From: Pseudomonas fluorescens NCIMB 11764
GTDB taxonomy: Bacteria > Pseudomonadota > Gammaproteobacteria > Pseudomonadales > Pseudomonadaceae
NCBI RefSeq assembly: GCF_000293885.2
Contig: NZ_CP010945.1
Span: 2,438,001-2,502,000, forward strand
Direction of reading: 5' to 3'
Length of the DNA: 64,000 nucleotides
The translations under genes and the position numbers were made by a program. Positions 54,697 through 64,000 of this stretch are shown here, in pieces (positions within the stretch are counted from its first letter, which is position 1; each line of letters starts with the position of its first letter). The notes beneath the pieces were generated by a model, which did not search any database, was not told the DNA's origin, and saw nothing but the letters and a program-made list of their open reading frames with translations.

Positions 54697-55440
54697 TCAG
54701 GGGTAAATTTGACGAGCGAAGGCTTTATCACCTGCACTGAGTTGACGATTCTCTGGCTGCTCCCAATCGCCGATAGTGCATATATTTAACACTTGGTAGT
54801 GCATGATGGAGTGTCGGTCGTAGGCGGTGTAAGTTTGATCGCTGTTACGAGGGAGGGGGAAAAGATTTTTATCTACAGTCTCTTTCGACCAGCCAAAATT
54901 CTGTTTGTATAACTGGTAGGTGTTTTCTCTGTTCCAGGGAATAGTCGCATCGGGATGTTGATGTTCATGGGTCAAGCCCAAGGCATGCCCGAATTCATGA
55001 ATGACAAGCGCTTCATAGCCGATGGAGGTGTAATTTGTTCCCAGCAGCAATGTTGGCTCCGTAGCGGGGGTTGCTCGCGCATCGGTACCAAGTGCCGAGC
55101 GTCCGGTGCCGTTGTACAGCCGGGACAGGTAAATCCGGATATCACCTTCGTACAAGTCTTCGTCGTCAACCAGTTCAACGAATTCGAAAGTCAGATTGAC
55201 GTAGGGTAGCCATTGCTTGATGGCATTTTTGACTATTTCAAACCCGCCATCGTCATAGTCGCTGATAGCGATTTTTAACGTTCTGCCGGGTGCCCAGTAT
55301 TTAGTGTGTTTGCCGATAGATCGCTTGTTGCGCCCGGATGACGTGTTGGGTGAATTGGCCGGGTTTTCGCTAATGGCGGCTTCATAAGAAGCCGTAATAT
55401 CTGCGGGTGTTTCTATGAGGCAAGGAGTGATAGTTGTCAT
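54697..55440 (-). CDS. Astacin-like zinc metallopeptidase without signal peptide
   Basis: A 247-residue metzincin. The zinc motif HEFGHALGLTH is at residues 148-158, followed by EHQHPDA, and a Met-turn SIMHYQV at about 211-217, both as in M12A astacins. No Sec signal, lipobox or membrane helix is visible at the N-terminus (MTTITPCLIETPADITASYE), nor at that of a longer upstream frame. The DNA is markedly more AT-rich than neighbouring genes, with unusual codons, pointing to acquisition. ATG 55440 has GGAAG. It is flanked by the antiporter (convergent) and dapC. Confidence 0.82.
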   Translation of the reverse strand: MTTITPCLIETPADITASYEAAISENPANSPNTSSGRNKRSIGKHTKYWAPGRTLKIAISDYDDGGFEIVKNAIKQWLPYVNLTFEFVELVDDEDLYEGDIRIYLSRLYNGTGRSALGTDARATPATEPTLLLGTNYTSIGYEALVIHEFGHALGLTHEHQHPDATIPWNRENTYQLYKQNFGWSKETVDKNLFPLPRNSDQTYTAYDRHSIMHYQVLNICTIGDWEQPENRQLSAGDKAFARQIYP

Positions 55441-55559
55441 TATAACTTCCATGTTGGTTATGTATTTAAGCGGGAGGGTGTTGTGGCTAAAGAGGTTAAT
55501 CTGAGAGTGTGTATAAATAAAGTTTGTTTTTTGGTTGTGCTGTAACTTTGTATTTGAAC

Positions 55560-55590
55560 AAGCCTGCACTGCGTTGCACAGTGCAGGCTT
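55560..55590 (-). terminator. Terminator of dapC
   Basis: AAGCCTGCACTG and CAGTGCAGGCTT form a perfect 12-bp stem across a 7-base loop, ending 8 bases beyond the dapC stop on the minus strand. Also upstream of the metzincin gene, so it isolates the two units. Confidence 0.85.
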
Positions 55591-55598
55591 GACTGATA

Positions 55599-56798
55599 TT
55601 ACTGGCGGCGAGAAATAAAGTTGTGAATGCGTTCGGCCGCTTCAACACATTCCGCCAGTGGAGCCACCAGCGCCATCCGCACTCGGCCGGAACCCGGATT
55701 GAAACCATCAACTTCCCGAGACAGATACGAGCCTGGCACCACAGTCACATGTTCCTCAACGAACAGATCGCGGCAGAACGCTTCATCATCGCCAGCAACG
55801 TTCGGCCACAAGTAGAAACCGCCATCCGGGCGTTGCACGTCCATCACCGGGCCGAGGATTTTCAGCACCGCATCATACTTCTCGCGATACAGCGCACGGT
55901 TGGCCCGCACATGCACTTCGTCATTCCAGGCGGCAACGCTCGCCAGTTGCGTTTGAACCGGCATCGCGCAGCCGTGATAAGTGCGGTACAGCAGGAAGCC
56001 TTTGAGAATGTCGGCGTCACCCGCGACGAACCCCGAACGCAGGCCTGGCAGGTTGGAGCGCTTGGACAGGCTATGGAACACCACGCAACGCTTGAAGTCC
56101 TTGCGACCCAATTCCGCACAGGCGCTGAGCAGGCCGGCCGGTGGGGTTTGTTCGTCGAAGTACAGTTCGCTGTAGCACTCGTCCGCCGCAATCACGAAGT
56201 CGTATTCGTCGGCGAGGGCGATCAGCTTTTTCAGGGTTTCAACCGGGATCAAGGCGCCAGTCGGATTGCCTGGCGAGCACAGAAACAGGATCTGGCAGCG
56301 TTTCCAGATGTCCGGGGAAACGGCATCGAAGTCCGGGTTGAAGCCGTTTTCATCCAGGCACGGCAGGTAATGCGGCTTGGCGCCGGCGAGGAACGCAGCA
56401 CCTTCATAGATTTGATAGAACGGGTTCGGGCTGACCACCAGCGCATCGTCGCCACGGTTGACCACGGTCTGGGTGAAGGCGAACAGAGCCTCACGCGTGC
56501 CGTTGACCGGCAGCACGTTGCGCGCCGGGTCGAGCCAGCCGCTCGGGAGGTTGAAGCGGCGTTCGCACCACGCGGCGATGGCTTCACGCAGCGCCGGAAT
56601 ACCGAGTGTTGTCGGGTAAACGGCCATCTGATCCAGATTGCTGGACAGGGCTTCGGCGACAAAGCTTGGCGAACGGTGCTTCGGCTCGCCGATGGACAAG
56701 GCGATAGGGCGTTTGTCCGGGTTTGGCGTGACGCTGCCGAGCAGGGCGCGGAGCTTCTCGAACGGGTAGGGCTGGAGCTGGGTCAGAGCGTTGTTCAT
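55599..56798 (-). CDS. dapC: N-succinyldiaminopimelate aminotransferase
   Basis: A 399-residue class I/II PLP aminotransferase. The PLP Lys is in VFHSLSKRSNLPGLRSGF (about residue 240), preceded by the substrate/PLP motif SPGNPTGALIP (about 175) and AADECYSELYF (about 203). The N-succinyl-DAP transaminase assignment comes from this protein type next to glnD-map in Pseudomonas. It follows glnD after a nested REP. Confidence 0.88.
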   Translation of the reverse strand: MNNALTQLQPYPFEKLRALLGSVTPNPDKRPIALSIGEPKHRSPSFVAEALSSNLDQMAVYPTTLGIPALREAIAAWCERRFNLPSGWLDPARNVLPVNGTREALFAFTQTVVNRGDDALVVSPNPFYQIYEGAAFLAGAKPHYLPCLDENGFNPDFDAVSPDIWKRCQILFLCSPGNPTGALIPVETLKKLIALADEYDFVIAADECYSELYFDEQTPPAGLLSACAELGRKDFKRCVVFHSLSKRSNLPGLRSGFVAGDADILKGFLLYRTYHGCAMPVQTQLASVAAWNDEVHVRANRALYREKYDAVLKILGPVMDVQRPDGGFYLWPNVAGDDEAFCRDLFVEEHVTVVPGSYLSREVDGFNPGSGRVRMALVAPLAECVEAAERIHNFISRRQ

Positions 56799-56815
56799 CG
56801 GGGGCCTCTTTCATT

Positions 56816-56956
56816 GTGGGGGCGAGCCCTGTGGCGAGTTGGTTTATCCCCGTTGGGGCGCGAAGCGGCCCCGGCATTTCAAAGTTAAACCGCGTTCACG
56901 ACTGCTTCGCAGCCGAACGGGGATAAATCCCCTCGGCACAGGGTTCGCCCCCACAG
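56816..56956. repeat. Nested REP structure between glnD and dapC
   Basis: Outer arms TGTGGGGGCGAGCCCTGTG (56816-56834) and CACAGGGTTCGCCCCCACA (56937-56955) enclose a second inversion (CTGTGGCGAGTTGGTTTATC... with GGGGATAAATCCCCTCGGCACAG). Two REP types thus overlap in one 140-base cruciform. Confidence 0.8.
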
Positions 56957-56972
56957 GGGGAAATTTGTTAAT

Positions 56973-59675
56973 TCAGATGCTGATTCGCGACATCTTGATA
57001 TCGGGTTCGTTACTGACGGTCAGCTGCTCAACGATCGCATCCTGCAAGCGGCTGCACAGCAATGGGTCGGACAATGGCTGGTTATTGGCGTCGGTGATGA
57101 AGAATACGTCTTCCACGCGTTCGCCGAGCGTCGCAATCTTGGCGTTCTGCAGCGACAGGTCGAACTCCAGGAAAATCGTACCGATCCGCGCCAGCAAGCC
57201 CGGCCGATCCGGGGCACTGAGCTCCAGCACCGTCACCGGCCGCTGGGCGTCGTTGTGGATCGTCACCTGCGGTGCAAACGCGAAATGCTTGAGCTGGCGC
57301 GGCACCCGTCGCTGGATGATCGTCGGGTAATCGTCCGGGTTGCGCAGGGCTTCGGTCAGGCCTTCGCGGATCTGTTTGACCCGTGCCGGATTATCGCCGA
57401 TCGAATCGCCGTCAGTGTCGAGCACGATGTAGGTGTCGAGGGTGAACTGACTGCTGGACGTGATGACCCGGGCGTCGTGAATGTTCAGGTTCAACTGATC
57501 CATCGCCGCCACGGTCACGGCGAAGAAGTCGTGCTGGTCCGGCGCATAAATGAAGATCTGCGTACCGCCCTCGAACTCGCGCTGGGTGGTTTCCTTGATC
57601 AGCACCAACGGCCCGCCATCGGCCGGCTGCTGCAGGATCGCGTCGGTGTGCCAGGCCACGTCGCCGGCAGTGTGACGCAGGAAATAATCATCACCCAATT
57701 GCGACCACAACTGTTCGACGTCGTCCGGGTCGTTGCCGCCGCGTACCAGAATATCGAGGGCGGCGCTCTGGGTCTGGCGGATCTGCATTTCACGATCCAC
57801 CGGATTCTCCAGGCCGCGGCGCAAGGCGCGCTTGGTCTCGGTGTAGAGCTGGCGCAACAGGCTGGCGCGCCAGGAGTTCCACAGTGTCGGGTTGGTGGCG
57901 TTGATGTCGGCGACGGTCAACACGTACAGATAATCAAGGCGGGTTTCGTCACCGACGATCTGCGCAAAATCGTGGATCACTTGCGGGTCGGACAAGTCTT
58001 TGCGCTGGGCAGTGGTCGACATCACCAAGTGGTTCTGCACCAGCCAGACGATCAGGCGGCTGTCCCACACCGGCAACTGGTGGCGCTGGCAAAAGGCCTC
58101 GGCATCCACGGCGCCGATTTCCGAGTGATCGCCATGCCGGCCCTTGCCGATGTCGTGGTACAGCCCGGCCAGGTAGATCAGCTCGGGCTTGGGCAGCTTG
58201 CCCATGAGCTTGCTGGCCAGCGGGAATTTTTCCGACACTTGCGTGTATTGCAACTTACGCAAGTGCTTGATCAGGTTCAGCGTGTGCGCGTCGACCGTGT
58301 AGATGTGAAACAGGTCATGCTGCATCTGCCCGACAATGAAGCCGAACTCCGGCAGATAACGCCCGAGAATGCCGTAACGGTTCATCCGTCGCAGGTTGCG
58401 GTGGATGCCGATCTTGCACTTGAACAGCTCGATGAACAGGCTGGTGTTACGAATATCGTTGCGGAAATCGTCGTCGATCAAATGACGGTTTTCCCGCAGC
58501 AGACGAATCGTGTCGGCACGCACGCCCTTGATTTCCGGCTGCTGGGCCATCAGCACGAAAATCTCGAGCATGGCGAACGGCGTGCGGCGGAATACGTTGT
58601 CGTTGCGTGCCTCGATGTAACCGTCGTGCAACTGGAACCGCGAGTTGATCGGTTGCGGCGGCGCTTCATCTTCCGGCGCCAGGATGACTTCCTCGAAGTG
58701 CTGGATGATCAGGTCGCTGAGCTGCGCGATGCTCATGACCACCCGGTAATACTGCTGCATGAAGTTTTCGATGGCTTGCTTGGCGTCATCGCCCTCGAAG
58801 CCCAGCAGGCCGGCAATCGAACGCTGGTGGTCGAACAGCAAGCGGTCTTCGGAGCGACCGGCGAGCATGTGCAGCGCGTAACGAACCTTCCACAGGAATT
58901 CCTGAGAAGAGGCCAGCAGGGCATTTTCGCTCTCGACCAGGAAACCTTCCCCGGCCAGTGCCCGCAGGTTCAGGGTGCCGTACTCGCGACGGGCCACCCA
59001 CAGAATCGTCTGAATATCCCGTAGTCCGCCGGGCGAGCCTTTGACGTTGGGTTCCAGGTTGTATTCGGTGTCGTTGTACTTGTGGTGACGGGCCTTCTGC
59101 TCGGCGCGCTTGGCCAGGAAGAAGTCCTTGCTCGGCCACATGTGCGCGGTGCTGGTGACATCCAGCATGCGCTGACGCAGGCGTTCGGGGCCGGCGATGG
59201 TGCGGCTTTCCATCAGGTTGGTGATCACCGTCAGGTCGGCGCGGGCTTCTACCGCGCATTCGTCGACGGAGCGAACGCTCTGACCGACTTCCAGGCCGAT
59301 GTCCCACAACAGCGTCAGAAAACGCTCGATGGAATCACGGAAAACTTCGTGGTCGGCGCTGTCCAGCAGGATCAGCAGGTCGATATCGGAGAAAGGATGC
59401 AACTCCCCACGACCGTAGCCGCCGACCGCGACCAGCGCGATGTCGGCGTCTTCGCTCCAGTTGAACTGCTCCCAGGCCTTTTGCAGGATGTTGTCGACGA
59501 ACCAGGCGCGATCCTCGATCAGTCGGCGAATCTCCCGGCCGCTGCGAAAGCGTCCGTCAAGGACCTCTCGGGCCTGGCGGATCGCCTTTTTGAAAGCAGC
59601 GATCGGGCTGGCCTTCAGGGCCAGTTCAGCCTGGAACTGGCCACGGTCGAAGAGTTCGGGATCCACCTGCGGCAT
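56973..59675 (-). CDS. glnD: Bifunctional PII uridylyltransferase/uridylyl-removing enzyme
   Basis: A 900-residue nitrogen sensor that uridylylates and deuridylylates PII. The nucleotidyltransferase domain carries [20 protein letters not shown] (about residues 81-101). The HD domain has [20 protein letters not shown] (about 505-525). Two ACT domains follow ([19 protein letters not shown], about 710; [18 protein letters not shown], about 818-836), which sense glutamine. Length fits (about 890-900). It is 45 bp downstream of map on the same strand. Confidence 0.96.
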   Translation of the reverse strand: MPQVDPELFDRGQFQAELALKASPIAAFKKAIRQAREVLDGRFRSGREIRRLIEDRAWFVDNILQKAWEQFNWSEDADIALVAVGGYGRGELHPFSDIDLLILLDSADHEVFRDSIERFLTLLWDIGLEVGQSVRSVDECAVEARADLTVITNLMESRTIAGPERLRQRMLDVTSTAHMWPSKDFFLAKRAEQKARHHKYNDTEYNLEPNVKGSPGGLRDIQTILWVARREYGTLNLRALAGEGFLVESENALLASSQEFLWKVRYALHMLAGRSEDRLLFDHQRSIAGLLGFEGDDAKQAIENFMQQYYRVVMSIAQLSDLIIQHFEEVILAPEDEAPPQPINSRFQLHDGYIEARNDNVFRRTPFAMLEIFVLMAQQPEIKGVRADTIRLLRENRHLIDDDFRNDIRNTSLFIELFKCKIGIHRNLRRMNRYGILGRYLPEFGFIVGQMQHDLFHIYTVDAHTLNLIKHLRKLQYTQVSEKFPLASKLMGKLPKPELIYLAGLYHDIGKGRHGDHSEIGAVDAEAFCQRHQLPVWDSRLIVWLVQNHLVMSTTAQRKDLSDPQVIHDFAQIVGDETRLDYLYVLTVADINATNPTLWNSWRASLLRQLYTETKRALRRGLENPVDREMQIRQTQSAALDILVRGGNDPDDVEQLWSQLGDDYFLRHTAGDVAWHTDAILQQPADGGPLVLIKETTQREFEGGTQIFIYAPDQHDFFAVTVAAMDQLNLNIHDARVITSSSQFTLDTYIVLDTDGDSIGDNPARVKQIREGLTEALRNPDDYPTIIQRRVPRQLKHFAFAPQVTIHNDAQRPVTVLELSAPDRPGLLARIGTIFLEFDLSLQNAKIATLGERVEDVFFITDANNQPLSDPLLCSRLQDAIVEQLTVSNEPDIKMSRISI

Positions 59676-59720
59676 CGATTGGCTTTCCTTTCTATAAGGC
59701 TGGGAGCGGCGCGGTCCGGA

Positions 59721-60503
59721 TCAGGCCGAAACGCGCGGGATGGTGTCATCGCTGCGCAAGGTGAAGATCTCGTAACCGGTCTCGGTCACTACCAATGTGT
59801 GCTCCCACTGTGCCGACAACTTGCGGTCCTTGGTGATCGCGGTCCAGCCGTCGCCCAGCACTTTTGTGTCGGCCTTGCCCTGGTTGATCATCGGCTCGAT
59901 GGTGAAGGTCATGCCGGCCTTCAGTTCCATGCCGGTGCCGGCGCGGCCGTAGTGCAGGATCTGCGGCTCTTCGTGGAACACCTTGCCGATACCGTGGCCG
60001 CAGAACTCGCGAACCACCGAGAAACCGTTCTTTTCGGCGTGCTTCTGGATCACTTCACCGATGTCGCCCAGGCGGCAGCCGGGTTTGACGATCTCGATGG
60101 CCTTGTACATGCATTCCTGGGTCACTTGCGACAGGCGCTCGGCCCAGACCGGCACGGTGCCGACGTGGAACATGCGGCTGGTGTCGCCGTGGAAGCCATC
60201 CTTGATCACGGTGACGTCGATGTTCAGCGTGTCACCGTCCTTCAATGGCTTCTCGTTCGGAATGCCGTGGCAGACCACGTGGTTGATCGAGGTGCAGATC
60301 GACTTCGGGTAGCCCTTGTAGTTGAGCGGGGCAGGAATGGCCTGCTGCACGTTGACGATGTAGTCGTGGCAGATGCGGTCCAGCTCTTCGGTGGTGATGC
60401 CCGGCTTGACGTGTTCAGCAATCATTTCCAGGACATCGGCGGCCAGTTTGCCGGCGACACGCATTTTTGCGATGTCCTCCGGGGTTTTGAGGGTGACGGT
60501 CAT
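59721..60503 (-). CDS. map: Methionine aminopeptidase, type I
   Basis: A 260-residue metalloprotease that removes the N-terminal Met. Metal and substrate residues are readable: HVVCHGIPN (His), NIDVTVIKDGFHGDTSRMF (Asp, Asp), GHGIGKVFHEEP (His), TIEPM (Glu) and WEHTLVVTETGYEIF (Glu). It is divergent from rpsB, the classic map/rpsB arrangement, and upstream of glnD. Confidence 0.97.
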   Translation of the reverse strand: MTVTLKTPEDIAKMRVAGKLAADVLEMIAEHVKPGITTEELDRICHDYIVNVQQAIPAPLNYKGYPKSICTSINHVVCHGIPNEKPLKDGDTLNIDVTVIKDGFHGDTSRMFHVGTVPVWAERLSQVTQECMYKAIEIVKPGCRLGDIGEVIQKHAEKNGFSVVREFCGHGIGKVFHEEPQILHYGRAGTGMELKAGMTFTIEPMINQGKADTKVLGDGWTAITKDRKLSAQWEHTLVVTETGYEIFTLRSDDTIPRVSA

Positions 60504-60876
60504 ACAGGCTCTCTCTGCGCTCGATGGCGCTTGCTAACACGGAATGGGCAATGTGCGATCGATGTTCGCCGCCCTGAAAAACGCGATTCTAACAGACGAT
60601 CAGCGCAAATCTGAGCCTCTGTGCATCGCTTCTCTCTATAGATGGGCGCATTCTTGAGCGATTCCAAGGGCGCGGATGAAGGCGCGCGTCAGGAATTGAG
60701 AATCCGGGTTCCGTTTTTGCGAGCCCTGTGGTATAAAATGCGCCGCTTTCCGGGGATGCCCCGAAAGGCTTAAATCCACACACGTGTCGACACGATGACC
60801 TGGGTGCCTTCAGCTGATGCTGCTGGTTGGTCATTGGGATACGTGGAGGCCAAACCCGACTTATTAAGGAACTATC
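60504..60876. promoter_or_regulatory. map-rpsB divergent control region and rpsB leader
   Basis: A 373-base spacer without a gene. TATAAA at 60732-60737 with TTCCGT 17 bp upstream (60709-60714) is a plausible rpsB promoter, giving a leader of about 130 bases, where S2-binding RNA structures lie in other gamma-proteobacteria. The ribosome site AAGGAAC precedes the rpsB start. The S2 leader structure was not traced in detail. Confidence 0.5.
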
Positions 60877-61614
60877 ATGTCCCAAGTCAACATGCGCGAT
60901 ATGCTGAAGGCCGGTGTGCACTTCGGTCACCAGACCCGTTACTGGAACCCGAAAATGGGCAAGTACATTTTCGGCGCGCGTAACAAGATCCACATCATCA
61001 ACCTTGAAAAAACCCTGCCAATGTTCAACGAAGCTCTGACTTTCGTAGAGCGTCTGGCCCAGGGCAAAAACAAGATTCTGTTCGTTGGCACCAAGCGTTC
61101 CGCTGGCAAGATCGTTGCTGAAGAAGCAGCACGTTGCGGTTCGCCGTACGTCGATCACCGCTGGTTGGGCGGCATGCTGACCAACTTCAAAACCATCCGT
61201 GCTTCCATCAAGCGTCTGCGTGACCTTGAAGTGCAAGCCGAAGACGGTACTTTCGCCAAGCTGACCAAGAAAGAAGCGCTGATGCGCACTCGCGATCTTG
61301 AGAAGCTCGATCGTTCCCTGGGTGGTATCAAGGACATGGGCGGTCTGCCAGACGCTCTGTTCGTTATCGACGTTGATCACGAGCGCATCGCGATCACCGA
61401 AGCCAACAAGCTGGGCATCCCGGTTATCGGCGTAGTCGATACCAACAGCAGCCCGGAAGGCGTTGACTACATCATCCCAGGCAACGATGACGCAATCCGC
61501 GCTATCCAGCTGTACATGGGTTCGATGGCTGACGCTGTAATCCGCGGTCGCAACCACGTTGCTGGCGGCACCGAGCAGTTCGTTGAAGAAGCTCCGGCAG
61601 CTGCAGCTGAGTAA
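60877..61614 (+). CDS. rpsB: 30S ribosomal protein S2
   Basis: A 245-residue S2 protein. Highly conserved segments are visible: [20 protein letters not shown] at the N-terminus, [15 protein letters not shown] (about residue 91-105) and [20 protein letters not shown] (about 184-203). It is the first gene of the rpsB-tsf cluster and has its own terminator before tsf. Confidence 0.98.
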   Translation: MSQVNMRDMLKAGVHFGHQTRYWNPKMGKYIFGARNKIHIINLEKTLPMFNEALTFVERLAQGKNKILFVGTKRSAGKIVAEEAARCGSPYVDHRWLGGMLTNFKTIRASIKRLRDLEVQAEDGTFAKLTKKEALMRTRDLEKLDRSLGGIKDMGGLPDALFVIDVDHERIAITEANKLGIPVIGVVDTNSSPEGVDYIIPGNDDAIRAIQLYMGSMADAVIRGRNHVAGGTEQFVEEAPAAAAE

Positions 61615-61640
61615 TTGACGCCTTGGCGTTGACTCAGTAA

Positions 61641-61669
61641 GCAAAAAGGGGGCTTGGCCCCCTTTTTGC
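61641..61669 (+). terminator. Terminator or attenuator between rpsB and tsf
   Basis: GCAAAAAGGGGGC and GCCCCCTTTTTGC form a perfect stem across a TTG loop. Its place between rpsB and tsf suggests partial termination that would set the S2 to EF-Ts ratio. Confidence 0.88.
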
Positions 61670-61807
61670 CACCTCGAAAACCATTTGTCTGGTGGCGCAA
61701 TTACAGCGTTTGTAACTTGCAGCTGCTAACAAGGGTGGTTCGGGAAGAATTGAACGCCCGTTCGATCGGGTGGAATGGTTGAAAACCTATCCAAGAGGAA
61801 TTTTGAA

Positions 61808-62671
61808 ATGGCAGAGATTACTGCAGCGTTGGTCAAAGAACTGCGCGAGCGTACTGGCGAAGGCATGATGGACTGCAAAAAGGCCTTGACCAAGGCTGGC
61901 GGCGACATCGAAAAAGCCATTGATGACATGCGCGCTTCGGGCGCCATCAAGGCTGCCAAGAAAGCAGGCAACGTAGCTGCTGAAGGCGCGATCGCACTGA
62001 AGGAAGACGGTAAATCCGCCGTTCTGCTGGAAGTGAACTCGCAGACCGACTTCCTGGCTCTGCAGGACGACTTCAAGGCATTTGTCGCTTCCAGCGTTGA
62101 AAAGGCGTTCGCTGACAAACTGACTGACGTCGCTCCGCTGATCGAAGCTCAAGAAGCCGATCGCCTGGTTCTGGTCGGCAAGGTTGGCGAAAACGTCAAC
62201 ATCCGTCGCCTGGTTCGCGTTGAAGGTGATGTGGTTGGTGGTTACCTGCACGGCAACAAGATCGGTGTTGCGGTTGTTCTGAAGGGCGGCAACGTTGAGC
62301 TGGCCAAAGACATCGCTATGCACGTAGCGGCAAGCAACCCTGAGTTCCTGCTGCCATCGGAAGTTTCGGCTGAAGCTATCGAGCGCGAAAAAGCCGTGTT
62401 CCTGCAGCTGAACGAAGAAAAAATCAAAGGCAAGCCAGAAAACATTGTTGAGAACATGGTCAAAGGCCGTATCAGCAAGTTCCTGGCTGAAGCGAGCCTG
62501 GTTGAGCAGGCGTTCGTCAAGAACCCTGAAGTCAAGGTCGGCGAACTGGCCAAGAAAGCCGGTGCTGAAATCGTTTCTTTCACCTACTTCAAGGTAGGCG
62601 AAGGTATCGAGAAGCCGGTCGACAACTTCGCTGAAGAAGTTGCTGCCCAGCTGGCTGCCGCCAAGCAATAA
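61808..62671 (+). CDS. tsf: Elongation factor Ts
   Basis: A 287-residue guanine-nucleotide exchange factor for EF-Tu. The N-terminal UBA-like domain is VKELRERTGEGMMDCKKALT (about residues 8-30), followed by the exchange motif LLEVNSQTDFLALQDDF (about 75-90). ATG 61808 has AGAGGAATTT at good distance. Confidence 0.97.
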   Translation: MAEITAALVKELRERTGEGMMDCKKALTKAGGDIEKAIDDMRASGAIKAAKKAGNVAAEGAIALKEDGKSAVLLEVNSQTDFLALQDDFKAFVASSVEKAFADKLTDVAPLIEAQEADRLVLVGKVGENVNIRRLVRVEGDVVGGYLHGNKIGVAVVLKGGNVELAKDIAMHVAASNPEFLLPSEVSAEAIEREKAVFLQLNEEKIKGKPENIVENMVKGRISKFLAEASLVEQAFVKNPEVKVGELAKKAGAEIVSFTYFKVGEGIEKPVDNFAEEVAAQLAAAKQ

Positions 62672-62694
62672 GACGGTTTTTCAACTGTCGCCCT

Positions 62695-62729
62695 GAAGAG
62701 GCTGCCCGCTTACGCGCGCAGCCTCTTTT
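62695..62729 (+). terminator. Terminator after tsf
   Basis: GAAGAGGCTGC and GCAGCCTCTTTT pair across a 12-base loop, 23 bases after the tsf stop, with a terminal T run. Confidence 0.85.
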
Positions 62730-62880
62730 CAGATGGGGCACCAATTTTTATTGGTTTCCCTTTGGAACTGGCTTACAAAGCCATGTTCCGATGGCGCTGA
62801 AGCAGCGCCAAGCTAGAGTGAACGCCAGCTGTAAACAGCTCGCAAAGAATTTTTAAAATACGCCGCAGGAGAGATTCGCA

Positions 62881-63624
62881 ATGGCTCAGCAGGGCAGTGG
62901 TTATCAGGCTCGCTATAAACGCATTCTACTCAAGCTTAGCGGCGAGGCCCTGATGGGCTCGGAAGAGTTCGGGATCGATCCGAAAGTTCTGGATCGCATG
63001 GCGCTGGAAGTCGGCCAACTGGTCGGCATCGGTGTCCAGGTCGGTCTCGTGATCGGCGGCGGCAACCTGTTCCGCGGCGCAGCGCTGAGCGCAGCCGGCA
63101 TGGATCGGGTCACGGGCGACCACATGGGCATGCTGGCCACTGTGATGAACGCCCTGGCCATGCGCGACGCGCTGGAACGTGCCAATATCTCGGCCATCGT
63201 GATGTCGGCCATTTCCATGGTTGGCGTGACCGATCACTATGATCGCCGCAAAGCCATGCGCCACCTGAACGCCAAGGAAGTCGTGATCTTCGCGGCTGGC
63301 ACCGGCAATCCGTTCTTTACCACGGATTCGGCAGCCTGCTTGCGTGCGATCGAAATCGACGCTGACGTCGTGTTGAAAGCGACCAAGGTCGATGGTGTCT
63401 ACACCGCCGATCCATTCAAGGACCCGCATGCCGAGAAGTTCGATCATCTGACCTACGATGAAGTGCTGGATCGCAAGCTGGGCGTGATGGATCTGACGGC
63501 CATTTGCCTGTGCCGCGACCACAAGATGCCGTTGCGCGTATTTAACATGAACAAGCCCGGCGCCCTGCTGAACATCGTACATGGCGGCGCTGAAGGGACC
63601 CTGATCGAGGAAGGCCAACAATGA
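62881..63624 (+). CDS. pyrH: Uridylate kinase
   Basis: A 247-residue UMP kinase of the amino-acid-kinase fold. The N-terminal [12 protein letters not shown] (about residues 16-27), the [11 protein letters not shown] loop (about 59-69) and [13 protein letters not shown] (about 140-152) mark nucleotide and phosphate binding. GGAGAGA precedes the ATG, and the stop overlaps the frr start (ATGA). Confidence 0.97.
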   Translation: MAQQGSGYQARYKRILLKLSGEALMGSEEFGIDPKVLDRMALEVGQLVGIGVQVGLVIGGGNLFRGAALSAAGMDRVTGDHMGMLATVMNALAMRDALERANISAIVMSAISMVGVTDHYDRRKAMRHLNAKEVVIFAAGTGNPFFTTDSAACLRAIEIDADVVLKATKVDGVYTADPFKDPHAEKFDHLTYDEVLDRKLGVMDLTAICLCRDHKMPLRVFNMNKPGALLNIVHGGAEGTLIEEGQQ

Positions 63625-64000
63625 TCAACGAAATCAAGAAAGACGCTAAAGAGCGTATGCAGAAATCCGTCGAGTCGCTGATGCACAACTTCGGCCGTAT
63701 TCGTACCGGTCAGGCGCACCCGAGCATTCTGGAAGGCGTGATGGTGCCGTACTACGGTTCCGATACTCCGATCAAGCAAGTGGCGAACATCACCGTCAAG
63801 GACGCCCGTACCCTGCAAGTCGTTGCCTTCGAGCGCAACATGCTGGGTGCTGTCGATAAAGCCATCGGCAGCGCCGGTCTGAACCTCAACCCGACCAACC
63901 TGGGTGAGCTGCTGCTGATCTCCATGCCGGCCCTGACCGAAGAAACCCGCAAGGGCTTCACCAAGCAGGCCCGCGATGTTGCTGAAGACGCCCGTGTTGC
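63621..64000 (+). CDS. frr: Ribosome recycling factor (partial, C-terminus outside window)
   Basis: The first 126 residues of about 185. Ribosome recycling factor dismantles the post-termination ribosome with [42 protein letters not shown] and [17 protein letters not shown] (about residues 90-107) are characteristic. Translationally coupled to pyrH by the ATGA overlap. Confidence 0.97.
   Translation, partial: MINEIKKDAKERMQKSVESLMHNFGRIRTGQAHPSILEGVMVPYYGSDTPIKQVANITVKDARTLQVVAFERNMLGAVDKAIGSAGLNLNPTNLGELLLISMPALTEETRKGFTKQARDVAEDARV

Noticed and set aside
57255..59024. Long plus-strand open frame opposite glnD
   Set aside because: glnD is recognised over its whole length on the minus strand with nucleotidyltransferase, HD and ACT motifs.

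Overview
The window is ordinary, gene-dense, GC-rich chromosome from a Pseudomonas of the fluorescens group. Three things point there: a complete wsp chemosensory operon; a gene order that largely follows the P. aeruginosa PA3655-PA3700 and PA1161-PA1163 blocks as I remember them; and at least ten short inverted-repeat (REP-like) elements between genes. These assignments come from reading protein sequence and remembered synteny, not from a database search. There are no tRNA or rRNA genes, CRISPR arrays, transposases, integrases or prophage genes.

Layout. 1-4151: minus-strand putrescine/GABA block (LysR regulator, patD, ydcS, start of ydcT). 4338-5060: DUF533 membrane protein. 5251-13714: complete wspABCDEF-wspR operon, which senses surface contact and makes cyclic-di-GMP. 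13963-16631: prfB (with its programmed frameshift) and lysS. 16734-20780: TetR regulator, lipoprotein, QEGLA-motif protein, lipoprotein hydrolase and a small membrane protein. 20865-22271: an accessory lipoprotein zinc metalloprotease. 22414-24384: OmpA-like lipoprotein, DUF4398 lipoprotein and a small conserved protein. 24587-31911: ppc, adk, tsaB, a small protein, a DUF72 protein, an isocitrate-lyase/PEP-mutase family enzyme and an extensin-like protein. 31929-38396: tandem-repeat hypothetical protein, rsmJ, and mexL with the divergent mexJK efflux pump. 38397-38959: a gene-free, repeat-like block with an 11-G tract. 38960-42641: DUF4197 protein, YbaY-like lipoprotein and plsB. 42878-45596: cold-shock protein, small hypothetical protein, rlmA and dapE. 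45817-48408: ndvB-like glucan synthase. 48686-51249: tcdA and csdE-csdA. 51391-56798: dapD, ArsC-like protein, CPA1 antiporter, an AT-rich metzincin gene and dapC. 56973-60503: glnD and map. 60877-64000: rpsB, tsf, pyrH and the start of frr.

Functional themes are surface sensing and biofilm (wsp, ndvB), envelope lipoproteins and lipids (plsB, lptF, several lipoproteins), lysine/diaminopimelate synthesis (dapC, dapD, dapE), translation (prfB, lysS, rpsB, tsf, frr, map, rsmJ, rlmA, tsaB, tcdA) and efflux (mexJK). The least explained items are the two unrelated HEFGH zinc proteases, the repeat protein at 31929-32549, the block at 38397-38959 and the nested REP structure at 56816-56956. I found no convincing wholly new multi-gene system.
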